From Aptenodytes patagonicus (taxonomy: Eukaryota; Chordata; Aves; Sphenisciformes; Spheniscidae), in the NCBI RefSeq assembly GCF_965638725.1, contig NC_134982.1, positions 61,627,816 to 61,691,815 on the forward strand: a DNA stretch of 64,000 nt. Reading direction: 5' to 3'. Made by a program: the position numbers and the translations under genes. Position 1 is the stretch's first letter; every line of letters starts with the position of its first letter. Below, piece by piece: positions 35,701 to 47,100 of this stretch. Under the pieces are notes generated by a model that saw nothing but the letters and a program-made list of their open reading frames with translations, had not been told where the DNA came from and made no database searches.

Positions 35701-35870
35701 TCTGGATTCCTGTTGCTTGAGAGTGTAGGTGTCTCACTGGTAAGATTTTGCACATCAGGTACCTGCCTTCTGCTTGGAATCCAGAGCAGCGAGCCCTCTC
35801 CTGTAAAAACAAACCCAGTGGCCACATTTAAAGAAAACTAGTGGTGAATGGGGAAAGTGAAGTTGGATTA

Positions 35871-36000
35871 TGGTAGCCTAGTGGTTAGAACAGTTGAATG
35901 GAACAGGACAAATACTGTTTCTATTCCCTCCTGTCTCAGTGGTTTCAAGTCCCTGTTTTCTGTTTATCAGAAAAATGTCCCAACCACCAAGCTGAAAAAA
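35871..36000 (+). mobile_element. tRNA-derived SINE-like (MIR/CORE-SINE type) fragment
   Basis: The stretch TAGCCTAGTGGTTAGAACAG followed by an ATTCCC box resembles the tRNA-promoter head of MIR-type SINEs. Heavily diverged; limits are approximate. Confidence 0.45.
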
Positions 36001-36092
36001 GTGTGGGTAAAAGCACCTGTACATATACTTTGCTGCTGAAGATGGAGTGCAGGTAACAGTGCAATAGTTTTTTGCCCAGGAAACGCATTTGG

Positions 36093-37163
36093 AGCACTGT
36101 GGTGGGTTGGCCTTGGCTGGACACCAGGTGCCTACCAAGCCACTCCATCACTCCTCTTCCATCAACAGGGCAGGGGGAGAAAATATGACAAAAAGCGTGT
36201 TGGTCGAGATAAGGACAAGGAGATCACTCACCAACTACCATCACAGGCAAAACAGACTTGATGTGGGGAAATTAATTTAATTTATTGCCAGTTGAAGAGT
36301 AGGATAATGAGAAATAAGAAAAAATCTACAGCCACCTTTCCCTCACCCCTCCTTTCTTCCCAGGCTCAACTTCACTCCCAACTCTTCTACCTCATCCCCC
36401 CAAGCAGCATAGGGGGATGGGGAATGGGGGCTGTGGTCAGTTCATAACACTTTATCTCTGCTGCTCCTTCCTCCTCATGCTCCTCCCCTGTTCCAGCATG
36501 GGGTCCCTCCCATGGGAGACAGTCCTTCATGAACTGCTCCAACGTGGGTCCTTTCCATGGAGTGCAGTCCTTCAGGAACGGATTGCTCCAGTGTGGGTCC
36601 CCTGCAGGGTCACAGGTCCTGCCAGAAAACCTGTTCCTGCATGGGGTCCTCACCATGGACTGCAGCTCCTGCCAGGAGCTCCAGCGTGGACTCTCTGTGG
36701 GCTGCAGCTTCCTTCAGGGCACATCCACCTGCTCTGGTGTGGGGTCCTCCATGGGCTGCAGGATGGGTATCTGCTCCACTGTGAACCTCCATGGGCTGCA
36801 GGGGGACAGCCTGCCTCACCATGGTCTTCTCCACGGGCTGCAGGGAAATCTCTGATGCCTGGAGCACCTCCTCCCCCTCCTTCTTCACTGACCTTGGTGT
36901 CTGCAGTGCTGTTTCTCTCACATTTTCTCACTCTTCTCTCCCAGCTGCTGTGCAGTGTTTTCTACCCTTTCTTAAATATGTTATCACGGAGGCATCACCA
37001 GCGTTGCTGATGGGCTCAGCTTTGGGCAGCAGCAGGTCCGTCTTGGAGCCGGCTGAAGCTGGCTCTGTCCAACATGGGGAGAGCTTCTGGTATCTTCTCA
37101 GAGAAGCCACCCCTGCAGCCCCCCCGCTACCAAAACCTTGCCATGTAAACCCAATACAAGCAC
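36093..37163 (-). mobile_element. Solo LTR of an avian ERVL-type endogenous retrovirus, with 5-bp TSD
   Basis: The LTR spans 36098-37158 (1061 bp), begins TGTGGTGGGTTGGCC and ends CCCAATACA on the plus strand, giving TG...CA ends. AGCAC flanks both sides (36093-36097 and 37159-37163), a 5-bp target-site duplication as expected for ERVL. The poly(A) signal AATAAA reads on the minus strand (36286-36281), so the LTR is minus-oriented (5' end TGTATTGGG). Its body matches, from memory, a widespread bird LTR with repeated CATGGGCTGCAG-type blocks. There is no gag, pol or env next to it, so it arose by LTR-LTR recombination. Open frames inside it are incidental. Confidence 0.88.
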
Positions 37164-37589
37164 TTACCTAGCAAGGAAGACTCATGGCTCCTCTTCATTC
37201 TTCAGAATGTTTCTTCAGGTCTCAGTAGAGCGAAACTGAAAGGTGAGTAGTCTGTTTGGGAATGCGAGCTGCTATGATTTTTCTGGTGGAGTAATGCATA
37301 AAGTACTACATAGTAATGCTTTTGGAACACTGTATAAAATATTTGCAGTGTTCCTGCAAGCAGAAATAACTTAGCATGTTCACAGTTGTCATTTAGCATA
37401 GATTATGGCTCTTCATCTGGCAGTCTGAGAGCTATGCTTGGCTTGTAGGCATAACTGGGTGGCTGGCTAAAAGCAACAAATAAAGGCTACTCTTCATCTT
37501 CTCTTTTGGGAGGTTCTTGTCATCACTTCCTGACAGATTTTGGACATCGCCTTACCCCATTGCCTGTAATGGAGGAGGTTGGGACTAGC

Positions 37590-37640
37590 AGGTAGAGCTA
37601 GTAGTGTTGATGCATTGGACTGGGAGTCTAGATGGGACAA
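37590..37640 (+). mobile_element. Possible MIR-like SINE scrap
   Basis: GATGCATTGGACTGGGAGTC is close to the MIR core (GCACTGGACTGGGAGTC). Very short. Confidence 0.3.
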
Positions 37641-40076
37641 AAAGGTGCAGAGTTCTTGGTGTGGGGAGAGGAAGGTGTAAGGTGTGGCTGTCCCTGTGCT
37701 GGAGTGCAGTGAAACAAGTCGTGGTGGAGTGCTGGGAGAGTCTGGGAGGAGAGAGTGGGTTGCAGCCTCCTGGTTGGAGCAGATAAGTCAGCTGCTTTTG
37801 AATGGAGTAGAGAGAGAGAAGGGTTGTTTTTATTTTAGTGACTCCCTGTGTGGGTGTCTGCCACTTTTTGCCCATGCCACACTGCCTGTCAGTGGAGAGG
37901 GGAATGTGCAGTGGTCTGCCCTGCCTTCTGATACTTTGCAGATCACCTATCTTGATTTGGCAGGGGAGAGCAGACTAAATCTTGCATCTGGTTTCCTGTG
38001 AAAATACTTAACAGAATGAAAAAGAAACTTTGGAAAAGCTTGTATTAATATGTAGGTTACTTATGATGGGGGAAGATGTCAGCATATTGTGAAATCTAGA
38101 GCTTGATGTTGGTTTAATGCAAGATCGTAGCAGGTGACTTAGCTCCTGTAACGCAATGTAGTGTAGCCTTTATAATTGCATCTTTTTCCTTTGCTACCTT
38201 TTTTAGCCTATTTCTCGTCTGTGCTGTTGTACATCAGCAAAATTCCTTGCCTTGTGTTATTGAGCAGAGCTGAGTTACAGAAGATGGTGACAAACTTCTT
38301 AAGGCTGTTGCTGAAGATTGTATTTGATGGAGAGCTAAAGGCTTTTCTCAGTTTCATGTTTCTTAATAAGCCTGTTACACCACTGGACCTTGCAAATTCC
38401 AGTAATTATTGGAAACCTTTATATCCCTTTGTATTTTCTGTGATTACTATTTCGTTTGGTTTGGGTCTTTTTGTTTTTTTTCTTGTTGTGCAATATTCTT
38501 TGTGGTTAAGGGATATTGGGATAGAACTGCTTTACATCTTTTTTTAGATTTAGTCCATCTCAGTAATGGGCTGACAGCAGCTACTCACCAGCTCACAGGA
38601 TGTGTGGTAGAACAGAACAACATCTGTGTGTAAATACTAATGTTCTGTATTACTGACTACATGACACAGTAGACATTGAATATTTCAGTAAATTGGAGAG
38701 GGTGTGTATCTTGCTGTGTAAGGTACAGCAATAAAGAAGTCACGTATGGTTTGCTCACAGTGTTGTCTTAAGCAGCTTCTGTGTCTTGACATCCTTTCCC
38801 TCTTTTTCTGCCTTTTGCCTGTCCTGTCTCCTTTCTCTTCCTAGTCATCTGTCAGACCTGAGGAAATGCTATTCTTGAGCATGGGCCTTGTTAGTAGTTC
38901 TACAGTCTCACATTTAAATCTGAAGTATTACCAAGTTTCTTTGAATCATCTGTAGAAAGGTGTTACACATCCACGCAGAGCACTAGGGATCGCAGTCACT
39001 GCTGTCGGCTCTGAGAGTTCCGAACTCACCGGTTTTTTCTTCTTCTGTCGCCCCTCTGCTTCCCCCTTGCCTCCTCCCCATACTTTGTGCTCCACCAGCA
39101 ACCCAACAAACTGGCTGTCTTTGGTGGTTTGTTACACCATAAATCATGGTGCAGAATTGGAATTTTAAAACACGTAAAATGCCTCAGCAGGAGGGAGGCA
39201 AACATTTTTGATGTTAAATGCACTGTTAATGAAAATGTTAGGTATAGCAGTTCTAGCAGGAAGATGTTGAGAGCTTTTTGACATCTCAGTGAGACTACCT
39301 GAAAAATTGCTTTAAAATCATGCGGGTTTTAACTGCTTAATTTGAATTGGAGGCAGCTGGTAATGGACGCAGTTTGAATATCCCTACAGCGGTAAGAACT
39401 GAAACTTTCAAAGGAGCAGTATGGGGAGCGGGTGCAGGGGAGTGGGCTGTTTTGTTATTGTTATATGTGTATATATATATGTACAGAATCATGTAACAGA
39501 TGAGCACCACTTACGCTTGTACACTTACCTGTTTGTTAAATTCCACAATGTAAATGTCACAAAGTGTTTCGTGGTTGTTTTGTTATAATGGCATTTCCTA
39601 AAGTTGTTTTCCTAGTGGTTCGTGATTTAGAAATGTTTCATAGCTATTTAATGTATAATGTGTTGTTTTTTTCCTTGAGATAACAGATGAGACGGATTTT
39701 TAGTCTAGTTTTGTTCCATTAGTTTCCATTAGAGTGCAGTAGAGGCAGTGTATATTTGTTCTTCTGATCGCTGTAGCGACACAACAGAAAACCTGGTGAA
39801 ATGCTTCTGTTTATACAGGAGTTGTATATGTTTTTATCAGTATTCGTAACATAGCTGTTAAAACTTTGAGCCTCTTTTACATGACTGTTCAGACCACTGC
39901 TGCTATGTTGAGCTGATTTGTTGCTGACAGTTACTGGAATGCTAATCTTTATGGTCTAAGTAAATATGGGAAACACCAGGGCTGGATTCCTGAGCTGCTG
40001 AAACATGTGGAATGGGGACAGGAAAACTATTTGTGGGAATATATGTTAACACTTAGTGAGGACTATGTTCTGGCTT

Positions 40077-40124
40077 ATTCTTTTAGAATATACTTGTGGA
40101 ATTCTTTTAGAACATATTTGCGGA
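40077..40124. repeat. 24-bp tandem duplication
   Basis: ATTCTTTTAGAATATACTTG begins the first copy (40077-40100); the second (40101-40124) differs by a few bases. Confidence 0.85.
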
Positions 40125-41436
40125 AATGGAAAAATGTTCTGTTAGAAAAAAAGTCTGTAGTGCGCTGCTGGAATGAACAGTGGACTTGGAGTGCTTAGCA
40201 GGCTACCAAAATCTGTGATTCAAATACAGCCCTATTTGTATGTTAATGTTAAGTTTGTCTGTGTGTCATTTTATATATTTAGAATGTTATTTTGTATATC
40301 TTCCACTAGTAAGTGATAATAATAGCAGTTAAACTTACGGATTTTTACTTCTCCTTTGCAGTGCACTATTCTAGTGCCATCTAACTTATTAGGGAAAAAC
40401 TGAGATGAGTTTATTTTAAGATAAGAATGTAAAATGAGCAGATTTACTGTTTTTTTTAAACATTTTCTTTTTTTTGTTCCCTTTTTTTTTGGCCAAGACA
40501 TATCATGGGGTGGTCATGAATAGAAAGTTTTAGGACAGGTGAATGAACAGGCCACACATTTGATTGGAAGTGCTTTTAAGAAACAACACTGTTAGTTAAA
40601 TTGTGTTTTTCAAAATTAGTAGAGGTGGTTTTATGTGTAAGCTGTAAAACAGAAGCCTTGTGTAATAGCTGAGGTTTGAAGGGAGCATAGTCTAATTAAT
40701 TTTACCTGGAAAGGTCATTGCACAGCAGGAGATTGTTGCCTGGATATTCTTGATTCTATCTCTTTGGAAATGGGTCAGTGTATATTCCAACACGAAGCTT
40801 TGGGTTTTGTCTTGCTTACATTGCAATCTTCCGTGGTTGAGGCATGCATGTAATTTTCTAATCTTCACTGTCTGGTGAGGCTTATGCTCATGCACCCAGT
40901 ACGAGAGGATCTAACGTAGAGCGTCTCTGCCCCTATATTGCTGCTGCTGCTGCTCACTTCTCAATACAGAAAAATGGTACTGGGAAGACTCCTCCCTGCT
41001 CCAGGGGCGGCAAGATGGAATTCTGCATAGGGCAACGTGTGTTAGAAGTTTCTCCCATCAGCACTGACAGAACTTCTGAGGCAGGAAGACAGCTCCATCT
41101 TTTTGCTCTGCCATTTATTATTTCTCCTTGGTGTACTTCAGAAGCATGTTTTTATCCAAGCACGGTCTTACTGCATTTTTGACATCAGATAACTGTAGAT
41201 GTTTTTAGGAGGCTTGTGTAAGTTGTTCACTGTAGTTCCAGGCACTTACTCTCATATTTCTCTTTCCATGTCTCTTTTCTTGGACTCTTTTTTCACACAC
41301 CACAAGAAAGAAGGGGATTCCTCAATTTTTATAGTAGCCAAAGCATTTGGAGGGAAAGAATTTTAATTCCCATCTCTGAAAGCATTTATTCTAAAAAATA
41401 AATAATTTCTTCATTATATCCTGACTCAAGTTAATG

Positions 41437-41814
41437 CTAATGACAGTAGCTTACAGCATCTGCTGTCTGGGAGATAAGCTGGTAACCATCAGCACTCAGA
41501 ATGCCAATTTGTATGCAATTCAGTGAGTCCATGCAGTAGTTTACAAGCCTGAAAAGTTTCAGTATCTTTTCTTGATCCTGTGTCTTTGGTCTTTTTTTTA
41601 CAAACTGTCTGAAAACTCTGGGGCCCAGTGAAAATAGCATGCAGTGGCGATCTAGTAATTCATCCACCTTCAGACGGGTGAACAATGTAATAAACCTTGC
41701 AGAAAATAATCTATTAACTCCAAGCAGACTGTGCGACTGTTCAAAGTCTGTTTTCCGCAAGTGAAGCTCCACTTGACAGGTCTACTTGTCACCAATAACA
41801 CCAACACTCTCCAG
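41437..41814 (-). pseudogene. Unrecognised protein-like open frame, possible pseudogene fragment
   Basis: Minus-strand frame of 111 codons (41772-41437, stop TAG) inside PPIP5K2 intron 1. It has protein-like composition: ELHLRKTDFEQ, LFSARFITLFTRLKVDELLD, LFSLGPRVFRQFVKKRPKTQ, ILKLFRLVNYCMDSLNC. One in-frame TAG (41784-41782) separates it from a further protein-like ten codons (LESVGVIGDK), and no ATG sits near the front. This looks like a decaying coding remnant, or less likely an exon of an antisense gene. I do not recognise the family. No poly(A) tail was seen, so a processed origin is unproven. Confidence 0.45.
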
Positions 41815-43786
41815 ATTCTTGAGTCAAGAAGGTAGAAAAACACTTCAGCTTCACATAGGTTTGTTAGGGAATTAAGCTTGTCAGGTTATATTTTTGTGTC
41901 ATTTGTAGACAAATATGTCGTGCTTTCCCTTCAGTCTTTATTTTTATGGTTTCTACTTGCTTTGAGAAGTAATCACTTTGGGTTAGAGAGATTCAGGTAG
42001 TGCCAGAGATCCTCATGAAATAACTCGTCATTAATTGTACACAAACTTCCCAACTGCTGCTGCTCTCACGAAGTGCACTACAGGAATAGGTAGGGGAAAG
42101 AAAGCTCAAAAAAACTCCTTTTGATGACCTCCTGCTTATCTGCTTCAAGTGGTTGCTTTTCCTTCTTTATGAGAAAACCCTAGGTTTTAAAAGGCTGTTA
42201 AGACACTTGTTTCCAACTTACAGAATTTGGGTGGTGGGAGGGGGAAGCTGATGCAAGAATACCATTTCAAAGTTCTGTATTAGTTGCCAGTATATGTTGG
42301 CAATAACCTCGGCCTTTCTGAAGCTTGCTAGAAATAGGATTTGGAAAGCTTGCTTTCTTCACCCTTTCATAAACAGGATTGATTTATCTCAGTATCTAAT
42401 TCCTAACTCTCGTGGGAGCAAGATGAATTAGGTGTTTGAAATTTCATTTTGTTCTTGTTGCTTGAAGGACAAATGCCTGCAGTTTCACATTGTAAGGGAA
42501 AGTAATTTTTCATTAGCGGAATTGAAGGAGAGCAGATATATAACAAATACATTTAAGAAATGAATCTTTTAATCCCCTGCTGTCAATCCAGGATCTGTTG
42601 TTCAGACCTCCATTTCAAGCTTCTGGATCTGAAACAGCTGTATTGTTTACCCAAGCTTAACCTATTGCTCTCTGACTTAGGACAGATTCTTTCTGGCTAA
42701 CGTTTGCTCTGTTTACCACCCTCTTTCACAGGAAGCTGAATGGTTGATCACCATTGGGAATTTACTATTGCTTCACTTTGTTCATAGAACAGCCAAAGTC
42801 ATTTTGACAGATATGTAAAGACAAATTCAGTTCTGCTGAGACATCATTGTTGAATGGCACTTACATCACGATCTGACTAATAAGCAACTTAACCTAAAGC
42901 GTTTGATCAGATAAGCTTCTAAACAAGTAACTGCTTATTAATTTTCTAAGTTGTAATAATGGGTTATAATTAATGGTATAAAGCCATGCACAAGTTAGAG
43001 CACTAACAGTTACCTGGTTAAAACAACAGAAGAATGAGCTCTGAGTCTCTATTTCTGTGTACAAGTTATTTGGCCAAGATTTTATTTTCACATGATTGGT
43101 ATGTGTTCACTTCACTAGTACATTAGTGGTTAGAAGTACTGTTGACAGAAGGTGGTGCTAGTGTACGTCTCTGTAAATACTAATTTTTCAGTGTGAAAAT
43201 AAAGCAATGCTTTGTTGGAAATAAATAAGCAAACGTCAAGCTGGCACATACATTCTGCTTTCACACTGAAGACTCACTCAGTGTTTGAAAGAATAGGTTT
43301 CAATTTAAGAATAGTCCTAATGGGGGGTTATATTTTTCATTAGCATTTTTGTCTATTTGCCATTGCCATTTGATCAGGAAACTTTGGGGAAAAAACAGCT
43401 GATGACAGGGATGGTGAGTTAAACATCGCAAATATTGGAGATGATTTTTGTTGTTTTATTTTTTGTATGAAACATATACTCTGCACTTTACCCTTCTTAA
43501 GTTAGGCAAAAAATGCATTTGACAGTTTTTACTTCTGCGAGTTATATTGTCTATTTTTAAAATGTCTGCATCAGCAGTTTGAAAATACCTTGAAATTATT
43601 CCCTCTGCTGTAGAATACTGTGTAGACTGTGTGTAGTGTGCATGGTTTTATTTCTGATTCTTTGCTCAGAGGTATTGCTCAAATGTCCAAATGCTTTTTG
43701 TAAATGAGAAGGGTTTATTTTTACATGCCTTTATCAAGTGTGTTTTTTTTCTTTTTGTTGTTTGTTTGTTTGGATATTTCTTCTAG

Positions 43787-44187
43787 GTTAAAAAGTTGTT
43801 GTATCATCTCAGGGAAGCAGTAGCCTGTTGTGGGTTTCTTGGAGCAGCAACTCAAAACAATAATGAGCAGATGATACCAGTTAAACAGTGTCTGGCAGAC
43901 AACGTCATCACAGTGGCAACACCGCACAAGCAACATCAGAGAGCAGGGACTTTTGTGTTCCCAAGTCAGCGGGAAACATGCCCAGTATCTCAGCTGCCAA
44001 AGTGGCTGCAGTTTCTACATAGATCTCTATAGAACTTGTAGCCATGTCTGTTAGTGCAACAGAGAATGATCCTCCTAGATTCTTCGTGGGTGGAGAAGAT
44101 GGAGAAGAATTACTGGATTCAGCCAGATCTACAGGTTACGAACACTTCTATGACCACGGGGAAGAAGAGGAGGAAGAGTATGACTCT
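43787..44187 (+). CDS. PPIP5K2: PPIP5K2 first coding exon (ATG 44044) with 5'UTR
   Basis: Acceptor TTCTTCTAG (AG at 43785-43786); donor gtatgt from 44188. The coding part is 44044-44187, 48 codons, phase 0 at the end: [16 protein letters not shown], then an acidic [10 protein letters not shown] at -3 supports the start. The first 257 nt are 5'UTR with short upstream ATGs, including a 53-codon upstream ORF (43871-44032). Confidence 0.93.
43871..44032 (+). promoter_or_regulatory. Upstream ORF in the PPIP5K2 5'UTR
   Basis: ATG at 43871 opens 53 codons ending TAG at 44030-44032, 11 nt before the main ATG. A three-codon uORF (ATG AGC AGA TGA) starts at 43863. They could lower translation of the main frame if this exon is the only 5' leader. 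Confidence 0.5.
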
Positions 44188-47100
44188 GTATGTACTGTAG
44201 GGGCATGTGTGTACTATTCTGTATGTTCTCTAGCATTATTTTACTTAGAAATGGCATTAGATCACAAAAGTGTAATACTGAAATGGTGTTCTGAATTGGG
44301 AAGCTGTTCATATTCAGGTAGTGATCTGTCAGTTATGTTTGGAAGTGCAGCACAGGTGAAAAGTAAGTATACCTTGAACTTTGAAGGAGATGTGCTGGAC
44401 GTTAATACAGAGTTTCAGGGCAGCTGAGGTTGATGTGCCAACTTTGCAGACTTGATTTGGATTCTGGGAATGAGCTTGATGGCATAAGCCTTCATTTTAT
44501 TTATTTGGATAATTAGTAGCAAAAAAATGATAGAGTTTTTCTCGTGTGTGTTGTCAGCTGCTGCAGAGTTAACTTTTGATTTTTCAGTTTGAACAGACTC
44601 AACGTTTCTTTTTTCATCTTACTGTTGTTTTCATTAAGATCTGACATGTTTTCATTCTTTCTTGTCTTGGTGTATAGAAAGTGCATGCTAAATCAATCTT
44701 AAGTTATACCTTAGTTTATTATCCTTGCAGAGTGTTCTGAATTGTATTTTAGCACTGTGCTTACCAATTTTTAGTTTGTTTAAAACAAACTCTTAATTAT
44801 ATTATGCATGAGTCGTTATGTCATTTTTTTAGCTGTTTTTTGCTGTTCTTTTAGTCTGTAACATTTCACTTTAGGGAATAGTCAGATTAAATTTTCACTG
44901 ATTGCAAGCATGTCTAAAGAATTTAAGTGCAAGGAAGTGTTAAAACACTTCAACGTGATTAAAAGTAACTTGGAAATGCAGAGAAGTAGTGCAAAATTAG
45001 CAGCTCAGCTCAATTCAGTGTATTTTAGCAAGGGAAGGTAATTGGCTATGTTTTAAAAGAACAGTTAAGTTGAAATAAAGGATTGCTCTGGGGTTGTTTT
45101 TTTTTTGTTTTGTTTCTTTTTAAACAGAGGAGTAGGTTGACTGTTGCACTTAGGAATACCACTGGGGGAAAGAAATTTTTAAAGGCTTATAACATGAAGA
45201 AAACATAGAGTATACAGAAGAAAAGTGAAACTGTCTGTGCACAAAATAGCTCAGAAATCTAGAATAGTATTTTCTGGTTTACTGGTTTTCCTTTTCATAA
45301 TTCACTTGTAATATTAGGTAATAAGGTGAGAAGCCTTGTGACTACTAAGTAGATGTAGAAAAATTAAATAGTTTAAAAATGAATTGCTAGTTAATTTCAG
45401 AGTAAGCCATAAGTATAATTTCATTCAGATTTGATATTTCTGACTTAGATTTTGATCCTGTGTATTTGTTTCTGATACGGTACTCACAAAAAGTAATGTA
45501 GAGCTATTGAACAGTTTCATTTTTTGAGGCATTTTTCATAAGGATGCAGCGCGGCGTGCTGTCATGCTGCATTTTGTTACCTGCTAGCAATTTACCTGAT
45601 TAAATTAAAAGTAGTACGTGAATTTTAAGAGAAAATATCTGCTCTAGTATTGTGCTGCTAAAACCTTGTTGTGTTCTGAGAAAACTTAAAAATAATAATT
45701 GCTTTTTCCCCCCCCACTTCAGCCACCAGAAAGACAAATCGCAGTTGGGATTTGTTCAATGGCTAAGAAATCTAAGTCCAAACCAATGAAAGAAATTCTT
45801 GAACGCCTCTCCATGTTTAAGTACATAACTGTGGTAATATTTGAAGAGGATGTTATTTTGAATGAGCCAGTAGAAAACTGGCCTTTATGTGACTGTCTCA
45901 TTTCTTTTCATTCTAAAGGTAAATCTTCTAATAATACCATAAATATTCTTGATATCTAAATAACTAGTTTGAGGGTCGTCTTATTTTTTTTTGTCTTGTA
46001 GTTTTGTTGGGTTTTCCTAGGAAGCAATTCATTTGTCTTGTTTAATATAATACAACTGACTTTTAAAATGCAAGCTTTTTAAATGATACTGTTTTCATTG
46101 CTCGAGAAAGTCCTGTCTGACATGGTATTTAAAATAGCTGTTCCACTGGTAAATATTTGCGGAGCCAGTGGAAATGGTGATCTAATACTTACTTGGTGCA
46201 GTAACTGTGAAGGCATGCTACTTTCTCAATGGGAGTGTTGGGTCTCTGGCCACTCGTTCATGTATCTCTGCTAATATCTAGGGCTTTTTGTGGGGCTGGG
46301 CAGTGAGCCAAAGATGAGTAGACTGAAGTAAAAAAATCATATTGCCTCTGTCTGAAAATAAAAGCCTTAGTTCTGGCCCTGTGGAAGTGGAGGGCATGTG
46401 GAGTGAGGAAGAGGGAATTGGAGACAGGACAACTACTGTTAGCAGCCTGTACTGAAATTATGCTGTAGTTTCACGATTGTCTTAAGCTGATGTTACGTGT
46501 GTCTATAGTTGAGGGAGCATCCTCCCACTTCAGCCATATCTCTGGTTGTACTCTAAAGCTTGAATATGAAGGTTCCACACTATTCACTGGTGGTGTGTCT
46601 TGTAGTTTTAATTTTTTTGCCTTAATAAATGTTTTAGGATTTCCACTGGACAAAGCAGTTGCCTATGCAAAACTCAGGAATCCATTCATAATCAATGACT
46701 TGAATATGCAGTATCACATACAAGACAGGTAAGTAACACTAATTACCTGTAAACAGCAAACTACTTTTAAGTTGGAGACTGACAATCTGTTGGTATTGCA
46801 TAGCAACAGTTCCAGTGTATTGTACAGTAGTCTAAATAAAATTACAGTGAATGTTATGTTTTATTAATATATGCATAGTTTTATGGGATATGTCTTTAGG
46901 TGTGTTTTTTCTTTTGCTGCTTTTATAATTGATACGTCTGAAGATTTAACAAGGTAGAAATTTGGTGATACGTTTGTGTAAAGCTTAGCAAATAAAGAAG
47001 TTTATACTCTGAAAATAAGTATAGCATAGCTATGTATAGCAACTGTGCAGCCTCCTATAATTGTGAAATTCATGTGACTTACTAAAGGTCTTTTTTTCTG

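Larger units (their letters stand above)
32756..43786 (+). other. PPIP5K2 intron 1 (about 11 kb)
   Basis: From the candidate exon 1 donor to AG at 43785-43786. It holds a G-homopolymer (about 33,584-33,601), a SINE-like fragment, an ERVL solo LTR, a 24-bp tandem duplication (40077-40124) and a minus-strand open frame (41437-41772). The remainder is plain AT-rich DNA. Confidence 0.75.

Noticed and set aside
36387-37171. Open frames of 75-197 codons at 36.4-37.2 kb
   Set aside because: They lie inside the ERVL solo LTR, which has no coding capacity; the open frames come from its repeated GC-rich blocks.
38176-38547. 123-codon hydrophobic plus-strand frame in PPIP5K2 intron 1
   Set aside because: Its Phe/Leu-rich make-up follows from T-rich DNA; no family resemblance and no splice or start support.
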